Shown: positions 17,517 to 24,304 of the stretch, one piece after another
Position numbering within the stretch: position 1 is the stretch's first letter
Layout of the letters: every line of letters begins with the position of its first letter
NCBI GenBank assembly: GCA_017621515.1
Contig: JAGASY010000058.1
Span: 1 to 32,162 of the forward strand
Source of the DNA: Bacteroidaceae bacterium
GTDB lineage: Bacteria; Bacteroidota; Bacteroidia; Bacteroidales; Bacteroidaceae
DNA length: 32,162 nt
Reading direction: 5' to 3'
Translations under genes and position numbers: made by a program
Notes under the pieces: generated by a model
Database searches by the model: none
What the model was told of the DNA's origin: nothing
Seen by the model: the letters and a program-made list of their open reading frames with translations, nothing else

Positions 17517-17966
17517 ATGGAACTGTTTGAACAGATAAGCAAAGACATTGTTGTAGCGATGAAAGCTAAGGACGCTGTACGTCGTGACACTCTTCGTAAT
17601 GTGAAGAAATTTTTCTTGGAAGCAAAGACCGCTCCCGGTGCTAATGATGAATTGACGGATGATGCAGCTCTTAAGATTCTTCAGAAGCTGGCTAAGCAGG
17701 GACGTGAGTCTGCTGAGATTTTTAAAGGACAAGGACGCGAAGACCTTGCTGAGGCAGAACTGGCGCAAGTCCATGTAATAGAGGAGTATCTTCCGAAGCA
17801 GCTTGAGCCGGCAGAGCTTGAAGCCAAGATAAAAGAGATTATAGCGGAAGTTGGAGCTTCTTCTCCACAGGAGATGGGCAAAGTCATGGGAGTTGCTACA
17901 AAGAAGCTTGCCGGACTTGCTGAAGGAAGAGCTATATCGGCATGTGTCAAGAGGCTTCTTGCCTGA
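17517..17966 (+). CDS. GatB/YqeY domain protein
   Basis: The 149-residue product is an all-helical GatB/YqeY-family protein: MELFEQISKDIVVAMKAKDAVRRDTLRNV at the start, then VIEEYLPKQLEPAELEAKIKEII and the closing GKVMGVATKKLAGLAEGRAISACVKRLL, which match the YqeY domain related to the tail of the amidotransferase subunit GatB. Lacking the catalytic part of GatB, it probably helps in a tRNA- or protein-interaction role; its precise function is not known. It follows ftsZ by 99 bp and is closed by a terminator at 18018-18056, so it looks like the last gene of the division transcript. Confidence 0.88.
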   Translation: MELFEQISKDIVVAMKAKDAVRRDTLRNVKKFFLEAKTAPGANDELTDDAALKILQKLAKQGRESAEIFKGQGREDLAEAELAQVHVIEEYLPKQLEPAELEAKIKEIIAEVGASSPQEMGKVMGVATKKLAGLAEGRAISACVKRLLA

Positions 17967-18017
17967 TTGTATCAGCGTATGATGATAGTGTTATCACACA
18001 TTTTTTAATTATGCATA

Positions 18018-18056
18018 AAAAGCCAGTCGAGTTTTTCGATTGGCTTTTCTTTTTTC
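18018..18056 (+). terminator. Terminator closing the dcw / yqeY transcript
   Basis: A 13-bp stem (arms 18018-18030 and 18036-18048, one G-U pair) with a 5-base loop GTTTT is followed by CTTTTTTCTC. This is a standard intrinsic terminator and marks the end of the rightward cluster. The rest of the 305-bp gap (17967-18271) holds AT-rich sequence and the promoter box at 18245-18252, with no gene. Confidence 0.85.
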
Positions 18057-18244
18057 TCGCTTTAAATATTTCCCCATTTTGTTTGAGTGTTTATATTGGG
18101 ACGACTATATAAATTCTCAGATCTTAACTTCAATTTTACGTTGCCAACTTAAAGAAATGAAATAAAAACACTATTAGTAGTTTGTTTTATAAAGAATGCT
18201 GAAAAAAAGTTTTTGGAAAGAACATCATACTGTTGTATTTTGGT

Positions 18245-18252
18245 TATCTTTG
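18245..18252 (+). promoter_or_regulatory. -7 promoter box of the mntA-hepT pair
   Basis: TATCTTTG is an exact TAnnTTTG match. The implied transcript start is near 18259, only about 13 nt before the ATG at 18272. That rules out the upstream in-frame ATG at 18233 as the start of the antitoxin. No clear TTTG is seen at the proper distance upstream. Confidence 0.55.
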
Positions 18253-18271
18253 CATTACAAGTGAATCTTTT

Positions 18272-18571
18272 ATGAAGCTGATAGAAAACAATATGAAGAA
18301 GATTGTTGCTTTGTGTGAAAAACATAAGGTAAGCAAATTATTTGTGTTTGGCTCTATTCTTACTAATCGTTTCAATGATGATAGTGACGTGGATTTGGTT
18401 GTTTCTTTCAACAAAGCGGAAGTAAATGACTATTTCGATAATTACTTTGATTTTAAATACTCGTTAGAAGATTTATTTGGCAGAGAAGTTGATTTATTAG
18501 AAGAACAGACTATAAAAAATCCATATTTGAAAAAGAATGTGGATGCAACAAAAGCACTGATATATGGATGA
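18272..18571 (+). CDS. mntA: MntA-type nucleotidyltransferase antitoxin
   Basis: The 99-residue minimal nucleotidyltransferase shows the family signature G27-S28 followed ten residues later by D39-V-D41, which binds metal and ATP. In studied MntA/HepT pairs, MntA adds AMP groups to a tyrosine of HepT and so silences the toxin. The pairing with the next gene, whose start overlaps the end of this one by 8 bp, is what identifies it as an antitoxin rather than another small NTase. Codon composition is noticeably more AT-rich than in the flanking division genes, consistent with acquisition by transfer. The promoter box at 18245-18252 favours the ATG at 18272. Confidence 0.87.
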   Translation: MKLIENNMKKIVALCEKHKVSKLFVFGSILTNRFNDDSDVDLVVSFNKAEVNDYFDNYFDFKYSLEDLFGREVDLLEEQTIKNPYLKKNVDATKALIYG

Positions 18572-18905
18572 ATCGATAAAGAAATACTTGTTGGATATTT
18601 TTACTGCCATTGAAGAAATAGAAAGCTTCTTTGGTGACAAACCTAAGTTTTTTGAGGACTTTTATAGTAATTTATGCCTTAGACGTGCTATAGAGCGAAA
18701 CATTGAAATTGTAGGTGAAGCGATGAACCGAATTTTGAAGGTAGATAAGAATATTGCTATCACTAATTCACGCAAAATTGTAGATGCCAGAAATTATATT
18801 ATTCATGGATATGATAGTTTGTCGGTAGATATTCTTTGGAGTATGGTTATCAATCATTTACCGAAGTTGAAAGATGAAGTAATGGCTCTGTTGAACAAAG
18901 AATGA
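18564..18905 (+). CDS. hepT: HepT-type HEPN-domain toxin ribonuclease
   Basis: The 113-residue helical HEPN protein carries the HepT active-site motif R-x4-H-x-Y, seen here as R76, H81 and Y83 (RNYIIHGY). HEPN toxins of this kind are RNases, and the tyrosine of the motif is the one modified by MntA in characterised systems. All key residues are present, so the gene appears intact. It overlaps mntA by 8 bp (ATG at 18564, mntA stop ending at 18571), a sign of translational coupling. Its role here (phage defence, plasmid-type addiction or other) cannot be read from the sequence. Confidence 0.87.
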   Translation: MDESIKKYLLDIFTAIEEIESFFGDKPKFFEDFYSNLCLRRAIERNIEIVGEAMNRILKVDKNIAITNSRKIVDARNYIIHGYDSLSVDILWSMVINHLPKLKDEVMALLNKE

Positions 18906-19477
18906 TATAGCTTTCTTCCATTATAATATTTCTAAGGTTATCTCATCGTGCTTATTCTTTATATAAGAAGCCTGTCTGTTGGTTTTTCTTTTTTATCTAA
19001 AGCTTTTCTATTTTGAATGGTTATACAGTCTATTTGAGTCTGTACTTCGTCAGATATATTTTGCAAAGTGTTACTGATGAATTTGCCAAATATGATCTTT
19101 AGTCATGTCACTAAACTACTCCTTTTGCCATTCTCGGAAATCTGACACTTTGATTTTGATTCATGACGAAAAATTAACATTTGAAACATTTGTTCACATT
19201 CTGATAAAAAGCGTCCGTTCTGCTAATGTGTTGTAAATTAATAAGATAGCGCTTTCCAAAAAGGCATTAGTTTTACCTTAAAAATCAATACTTCTGATTA
19301 AAATAGTAAATGCTTGATTTACTGTATGTTAGCTTTTGAAATATTTGATTTATGTCAATTTTTATTTTCGCAGCCTGTTTTTGTATGCATTTTCAGACAA
19401 ACAGGGATTTTTACATTCATTAACAGAAAATTTTGTAAGCGGTGTCTTTTTCCCCGATTCCAAGAGTTTTTTCAGAT

Positions 19478-19587
19478 ACAGTGCGCTGAAAATTTCTCCA
19501 ATCTACTAAGCAATTAAAATTGCAGCGCGCTGCGGATAAAATTACAGTGCGCCACGGCTGAAAAAACAGTGCGCTGAAAATTTGAAA
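19478..19587. repeat. 22-bp-period degenerate repeat array with CAGYGCGCTG units
   Basis: Units begin at 19478, 19500, 19522, 19544 and 19566. The first and last share an identical 18-mer (ACAGTGCGCTGAAAATTT). Unit three contains the perfect palindrome GCAGCGCGCTGC (19522-19533), unit four begins ACAGTGCGCC, and unit two is strongly diverged. The strict 22-bp register (44, 22, 22 between recognisable units) argues for a tandem origin. There is no CRISPR-like spacer variation. Confidence 0.6.
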
Positions 19588-20272
19588 ACTTAGTACTTTT
19601 TTTCAGCCACTCTTCGCCGGGAATAAATAAATGTAAACAAATCGCTCTAAAATGAAACACTATTTCACATTTGAAAGTTGCTTTCAGAGATTTCAAAAAT
19701 AAGCGCATTTTTCAACAAAACTTCCTCTCGCTCGAAAAAAGCCCGAAAAATCGCGTTTTTTCGTAAATAGAATGTTAAAATTTTGAAGTGACAAAAAGAT
19801 AGTAAAACATGGTGTTTACTTTCTATTTGTTGTTATTTGTGCTCTTTTGAAAACTCGTCCCTTGCGATAAATTTGCGCTCTTTTGGCATTTGTAGAAATG
19901 CAATCGAGATTTCCTATGTTCCTTTGTGGGGTATGTTCATAAACTTCAGTAAACTCTTGCAAGTCCTTACACTCTCCACAACGAGCATAGCCTTGTTTTG
20001 TAGTTTATACTATTCTTATATTAATAGTATTTCTATTAGTTACGATAGTAGTACAACGTTCTCCAAACATGAATATAAATGAAATATTTTGTTTCAACGA
20101 TCTCTTTTTTCCCAAACAAGAATAAAGACAAATTTAGAATTTTAAAAGTAGATGACCATAATAAATTGTAATTACAACATTTATCGTTTTCTTTTATGTT
20201 AGAAACAATAAATCTTTTTCCTTGGCATTTTTTTATTTCTAAATGCTTTATACGTACCTTAAATTTCATACC

Positions 20273-20452
20273 TTATAATTTATGCATATCCGGCGATATA
20301 CGTTCACCGAATCCGATGACGTCATTCACTCGGTTGGTGATCTTCTTTATCGGTGGTAAATTTAGTGTTTTTTTGAGACTATCGATAGCAAGTAAGAATA
20401 TTTTCGTTTTATTTACAAATCTGTCGAGGCATACCTCGGTAATCAGCGATAT
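20273..20452 (-). pseudogene. Startless protein-like remnant, unknown family
   Basis: Read on the minus strand this is a 59-residue open frame between two stops (upstream stop 20453-20455; terminal stop included at 20273-20275). It has no usable start codon but a balanced, protein-like composition: DRFVNKTKIFLLAIDSLKK, then NLPPIKKITNRVNDVIGF and ERISPDMHKL. This differs from the low-complexity frames around it. I do not recognise the family. It may be the C-terminal tail of a decayed gene in the gap, or chance. Confidence 0.3.
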
Positions 20453-20735
20453 TTATAGTCATATTCCTTAATTGTTCGGTTCAAATTATATTTAGCTATA
20501 TAATTTCGCAGTTCTTTATTCCATGTAACTTTTTAGTCGAAATTGAGGATGCGGATTCTTTCATTGTTTAAATTATAGTGTGGCTATATAGGCGAATTTT
20601 GGCAATATTTGGATAGCATGTTTCCCAAATAAATGCTCGGAAAAACAGGGATTTTGTTTGTGGAATAAAACCGATGGTTCTGCCATTGAAAAAAACTTGG
20701 ATTTATTATGGTGAAAAAAACTGACTTTATGGAAG

Positions 20736-20762
20736 TTGTGTCGTTTTAATTGACTAACTTTG
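20736..20762 (+). promoter_or_regulatory. Promoter of the IMP cyclohydrolase gene
   Basis: TAACTTTG at 20755-20762 is an exact TAnnTTTG -7 box, with a TTG at 20736-20738 at a 16-bp spacer. The start of transcription would be near 20769, leaving a leader of about 64 nt before the ATG at 20833. It probably drives the downstream gene and may also feed mreB. Confidence 0.6.
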
Positions 20763-20832
20763 CAACTTCAAAATGAAGATTTGGCTTTTAGGATGAAGCA
20801 ATGAAGTATTAATGATACACAAGAGAAAAACT

Positions 20833-21426
20833 ATGGCGGAAACTAAGAAAATCAAGACTGCGTTAGTGTCAGTCTATCACAAGGATGGGTTGAATGAGTT
20901 GTTGGCAGAGCTTCATAAGAATGGTGTGGAGTTTCTTTCAACTGGTGGTACACAGAGCTTTATAGAGAGCCTCGGTTATGAATGTCGCAAAGTCGAGGAG
21001 CTTACTACATATCCTTCTATTTTGGGCGGACGTGTGAAGACACTCCACCCGAAGGTGTTCGGAGGTATTCTCGGACGTCGCGAACTTGAAGGCGACCGTG
21101 CCGAGATGGCTAAATATGAGATTCCTGAGATTGACCTTGTTGTGGTTGACCTCTATCCTTTCGAGGAGACTGTAGCCAATACGAATGATGAGGCTGCTAT
21201 TATAGAGAAAATTGACATAGGCGGAATCTCGCTCATACGTGCCGGTGCGAAGAACTTCAACGATGTAGTCATTGTGCCAAGCAAGGCAGAATATGCTCCG
21301 CTGCTTGAGATTGTCAAGAAGCAGGGTGCTGAGACTACGAAAGAACAGCGCAAATGGTTTGCAATGAAAGCCTTCGGTGTAAGTTCTCATTACGACACTG
21401 CAATCCATGCGTATTTTCAGAAATAA
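20833..21426 (+). CDS. purH: Stand-alone IMP cyclohydrolase (N-terminal half of PurH)
   Basis: The 197-residue protein covers only the methylglyoxal-synthase-like IMP cyclohydrolase domain, which closes FAICAR to IMP in the last step of purine synthesis. Motifs are intact: STGGT (36-40), GGRVKTLHP (65-73), DLYPF (106-110) and EKIDIGGISLIRAGAKN (125-141). These include K69, Y108, D128 and K140, which I align by eye with the catalytic residues of ATIC. Usual bacterial PurH is a fusion of over 500 residues with an AICAR transformylase domain; here the frame stops cleanly at FQK, and none of the second domain is recognisable in the 171 bp before mreB. The reaction before it must be supplied by a gene elsewhere. 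ATG at 20833 (MAETKK) was preferred to 20812 by likeness to family N-termini. Confidence 0.88.
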   Translation: MAETKKIKTALVSVYHKDGLNELLAELHKNGVEFLSTGGTQSFIESLGYECRKVEELTTYPSILGGRVKTLHPKVFGGILGRRELEGDRAEMAKYEIPEIDLVVVDLYPFEETVANTNDEAAIIEKIDIGGISLIRAGAKNFNDVVIVPSKAEYAPLLEIVKKQGAETTKEQRKWFAMKAFGVSSHYDTAIHAYFQK

Positions 21427-21597
21427 GGACAGATAGTGTTGAATACGGGCGGTCGGGTCTCTGAATAAGGATTTCTCTGTTGTCGGAGTGTGGAAAGAAT
21501 GGGCATGGGCATTGCATTTGCAGGTTGCTGTCTCGGTTTTGTTTTCCCCCGCTTTTCAGGTCTGATGCGCCGTGTTCCAAAAAGTAAAGAAATAATT

Positions 21598-22620
21598 ATG
21601 GGATTTTTTTCATTGACCCAAGATATTGCAATGGACTTAGGTACAGCCAATACAATCATCACTTGTAATGGGAAGATTGTGGTTGACGAACCTTCGGTCG
21701 TTGCGCTTGACAAGAAGACCAATAAGATGATGGCTGTTGGTCGGAAAGCCAAGATGATGTATGAAAAGACGCACGACAACATCAGGACATGTCGTCCTCT
21801 GCGCGATGGTGTGATAGCCGATTTCGACGCTTGTGAGCAGATGATGCGCGGATTGATAAAGATGGTCAACTCGGGACACCATTTGTTCACACCTTCGCTC
21901 CGTATGGTCATCGGTGTGCCTTCCGGTTCTACCGAGGTCGAATTGCGTGCTGTCCGTGACAGTGCTGAGCATTCGGGAGGAAGAGATGTGTATCTTCTTT
22001 TTGAGCCGATGGCTGCTGCAATAGGTATCGGGCTTGACGTGGAGGCTCCGGAGGGCTGTATGGTGGTTGACATAGGCGGTGGTTCGACTGAGATTGCTGT
22101 AATCTCACTCGGCGGAATCGTCACGAACAACTCCATCCGTGTGGCAGGTGACGACTTGACGGCTGACATTCGTGAGTACATGAGTCGTCAGCACAATGTG
22201 CTTGTCAGTGAACGTATGGCTGAACGTATCAAGATAAATGTGGGTTCTGCCCTGACTGATTTGGCGGAGAATGCTCCTGAAGATTATGTCGTACACGGTC
22301 CTAACCGTATCACTTCGCTTCCGATGGAGATTCCTGTCTGCTATCAGGAGATTGCTCATTGCATCGACAAGTCTATCGCGCGCATAGAGACTGCGGTGCT
22401 TAATGCTCTTCAGAACACTCCGCCTGAGTTGTATGCCGATATTGTGAAGAATGGTATATGGCTGACAGGTGGCGGTGCGTTGTTGCGCGGATTGGATCAG
22501 CGTCTTACCAACAAGATAAAGATTCCTTTCCATATCGCCGAAGACCCGCTCCACAGTGTGGCAAAGGGAACAGGGGTGGCATTGAAGAATGTACATAATT
22601 TCACCTTCCTGATGAGATAG
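21598..22620 (+). CDS. mreB: Rod-shape-determining actin homologue MreB
   Basis: The 340-residue protein forms membrane-bound filaments that position the cell-elongation machinery. Phosphate loop 1 (AMDLGTANTII), PSVVALDKKT, IGVPSGSTEVELRAV, EPMAAAIGIG, phosphate loop 2 (VVDIGGGSTEIAVIS) and the adenosine motif (WLTGGGALLRGLD) are all present. The ATG at 21598 gives MGFFSLTQDIAMDLGTANT, the normal MreB N-terminus with an amphipathic start (GFFSL); the frame is open upstream to 21490, but that part is not MreB-like. It is the first gene of mreB-mreC-mreD-mrdA-rodA and follows the IMP cyclohydrolase by 171 bp, in which no clear promoter is seen. Confidence 0.96.
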   Translation: MGFFSLTQDIAMDLGTANTIITCNGKIVVDEPSVVALDKKTNKMMAVGRKAKMMYEKTHDNIRTCRPLRDGVIADFDACEQMMRGLIKMVNSGHHLFTPSLRMVIGVPSGSTEVELRAVRDSAEHSGGRDVYLLFEPMAAAIGIGLDVEAPEGCMVVDIGGGSTEIAVISLGGIVTNNSIRVAGDDLTADIREYMSRQHNVLVSERMAERIKINVGSALTDLAENAPEDYVVHGPNRITSLPMEIPVCYQEIAHCIDKSIARIETAVLNALQNTPPELYADIVKNGIWLTGGGALLRGLDQRLTNKIKIPFHIAEDPLHSVAKGTGVALKNVHNFTFLMR

Positions 22621-22647
22621 TTTATACGCATGGACAACCATGTAGAT

Positions 22648-22711
22648 GATGTACTATGGAAAATGGTTCGGATATGAGGCTCTCATGTTCTGCCTTTCTC
22701 CATAGTACATC
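22648..22711 (+). other. Long inverted repeat with nested hairpin between mreB and mreC
   Basis: GATGTACTATGGA at 22648-22660 is repeated in perfect inverse at 22699-22711, enclosing 38 bases that contain a second stem, ATGAG-GCT-CTCAT. No T-run follows, so it is not an ordinary intrinsic terminator. It could be an RNA-processing or attenuation element, or a protein-binding site. Confidence 0.7.
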
Positions 22712-22806
22712 TATAGTATAGGTTCCGTTGCGTATTCCTTGGTTGTAATATACATTGTTTGTTTGCATTAGAGGCATATAGCCCACGTTCCATTCCTTGT
22801 TTTTTT

Positions 22807-23652
22807 ATGCGTAGTCTTATAGATTTTCTCCGTAAGTATTTATATTGGTTGGTATTTCTTGTCTTGGAGACAATCAGCCTTGTGACATTGTTTCATGCCG
22901 GAGGGTATCAGGAAAGTGCATATCTCACCACAGCCAATACTGTGGTGGGCAGTGTCTATTCGTTTACGAGTAGTGTTGCCTCTTATCTTGACTTGCAGAC
23001 AGTGAACTGTCAGCTTGAAGCGGACAACGAAGAGCTGCGCAAGAGAGTGGGGGCTTTGGAGGGCAAACTTTTGGATATGGGCACGGACAGTGCGGATATA
23101 AGCCGTATTGTACCGCCCGAATACAAATTTGTCAGTGCGCATGTGGTCAATGCTACTCTTCATCGCAACAATAATCTGATTACCATAGACAAGGGCGAAG
23201 CCGACGGCATACGTCCCGAGATGGGAGTCGTTTGCTCACGTGGTGTGGTCGGTGTGGTCTATCTGACTTCCGCTCATTATTCTGTGGTCATACCACTGTT
23301 GAATCTTAGTTCCAAAGTCAGCTGTCGTCTTCGCGGCTCAGAGCATTTCGGTACTATGCAATGGAGGCGCGGAGCTGTTGATATTTCATACGTGGCGGGT
23401 GTTCCGCGCCATGCGAAAGTAAAGCGTGGGGAGATGGTGGAGACCAATGGTTTTTCGGACATATTCCCTCCGGGCATACCTATCGGTCGTGTGGCTGATT
23501 TCGGTGACTCGGCAGACGGCATGTCATATATGCTGCGTGTGCATCTGTTTACCGACTTCAAGACATTGCGTAATGTCAGTGTCATCACAAACTATTCGAA
23601 GCCGGAGCGCAGGGAACTTGAGTATAAGGCCGATTCGTTGATGATGAATTGA
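22807..23652 (+). CDS. mreC: Rod-shape-determining protein MreC
   Basis: The 281-residue bitopic protein has one membrane helix (about residues 11-30, YLYWLVFLVLETISLVTLF), a coiled-coil segment (LQTVNCQLEADNEELRKRVG), and the periplasmic beta-rich MreC domain (HVVNATLHRNNNLITIDKG; GVVCSRGVVGVVYLTS; VETNGFSDIFPPGIPIGRV). MreC activates the PBP2-RodA synthase during elongation. The ATG at 22807 places the basic MRSLIDFLRK just before the helix; the frame is open upstream to 22759, but that extension is not MreC-like. A gap of 186 bp with a strong inverted repeat separates it from mreB. Confidence 0.92.
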   Translation: MRSLIDFLRKYLYWLVFLVLETISLVTLFHAGGYQESAYLTTANTVVGSVYSFTSSVASYLDLQTVNCQLEADNEELRKRVGALEGKLLDMGTDSADISRIVPPEYKFVSAHVVNATLHRNNNLITIDKGEADGIRPEMGVVCSRGVVGVVYLTSAHYSVVIPLLNLSSKVSCRLRGSEHFGTMQWRRGAVDISYVAGVPRHAKVKRGEMVETNGFSDIFPPGIPIGRVADFGDSADGMSYMLRVHLFTDFKTLRNVSVITNYSKPERRELEYKADSLMMN

Positions 23653-23726
23653 TTTCTCTCTTGAACAATAAGAATCTATTTTTTTTCTTTCATCCGGTGA
23701 ATGACTAATGCATAAAGAATCAGGTA

Positions 23727-24236
23727 ATGAGTAATTCCTTTATATTTCGTTTGTTCAGACTGATTATTCTGTTGGTTGTGCAGGTGCTTATACTCAATCA
23801 TCTGCATCTTTTGGGCTATGCCACTCCGCTCATAATCGGTTATATGCTGACTTGTTTCCGGTCTGGCACTTCACGCATCAGTCTCCTTCTTTGGGGATTC
23901 GTGACAGGTGTTCTGTTCGACATGTTTACAAATACTTCCGGTATTGGAGCCGCTTCCTGTACGTTGCTGGCGATGATTCAGCCTTCCCTTTTGCAGCTTT
24001 TCATACCTCGTGACGCTCCTGACGAATTTGAACCGACGTTGGCGAATATGGGGCCGGGTCGCTTTTTCTCATATATATTGATAGCTATGTTTGTGCTTCA
24101 TTCAGCGTTCTATTTTCTCGACGCTTTTTCTCTTTCCGACTGGTTGCTTACTCTTGTTGCGGTATTTGGAGGCAGTGTGTTGTCGGCTGTTATCATTCTT
24201 TTTGTGGAGCTACTGACAAGAAGAAGAATCAGATGA
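23727..24236 (+). CDS. mreD: Rod-shape-determining protein MreD
   Basis: The 169-residue product is strongly hydrophobic with about five membrane segments (LIILLVVQVLILNHLHLLG, ISLLLWGFVTGVLFDMFT, FFSYILIAMFVLHSAFYFL, LLTLVAVFGGSVLSAVIIL). The LFDMFTNTSGIGAAS stretch after a helix resembles the MreD signature. Position between mreC and mrdA is decisive, because MreD sequences are poorly conserved. It helps connect MreB filaments and MreC to the PBP2-RodA pair. Confidence 0.88.
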   Translation: MSNSFIFRLFRLIILLVVQVLILNHLHLLGYATPLIIGYMLTCFRSGTSRISLLLWGFVTGVLFDMFTNTSGIGAASCTLLAMIQPSLLQLFIPRDAPDEFEPTLANMGPGRFFSYILIAMFVLHSAFYFLDAFSLSDWLLTLVAVFGGSVLSAVIILFVELLTRRRIR

Positions 24237-24304
24237 TGTGTCTTTCTGATGTAGGAATGTGCGTATAGTTGTGTTCATTTTGATGTAGTTCAAGACAAAT
24301 AAAG

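Larger units (their letters stand above)
18906..20754. other. AT-rich gene-free gap of about 1.8 kb
   Basis: No convincing gene lies here. Open frames are short, AT-rich and without family motifs. Noted structures: a CCTGTTT/AAACAGG inverted pair (19374-19380 and 19399-19405), the 22-bp array at 19478-19587, a CGAAAAAA/TTTTTTCG inverted pair (19733-19740 and 19756-19763), and a startless protein-like frame on the minus strand (20273-20452) containing the palindrome ATGACGTCAT (20316-20325). I looked for tmRNA, RNase P RNA and oriC-like DnaA boxes and saw none. It is unusual in a genome otherwise as tightly packed as this window. A decayed insertion is the simplest reading. Confidence 0.6.

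Noticed and set aside
19478..19587. Possible CRISPR array
   Set aside because: Units are contiguous at 22 bp, degenerate, with no distinct spacers and no cas gene in the window.
19514..19708. 64-codon minus-strand frame over the repeat array
   Set aside because: It runs through the palindromic repeats, has no ribosome-binding site or promoter box, and no recognisable motif.
20196..20471. 91-codon plus-strand frame in the gap
   Set aside because: Phe/Ile-rich product, opposite the more protein-like minus-strand frame; no promoter box or recognisable motif.
18906..20754. Possible replication origin in the AT-rich gap
   Set aside because: AT-rich and repeat-bearing, but I see no cluster of TTATCCACA-like DnaA boxes and no dnaA or dnaN nearby.
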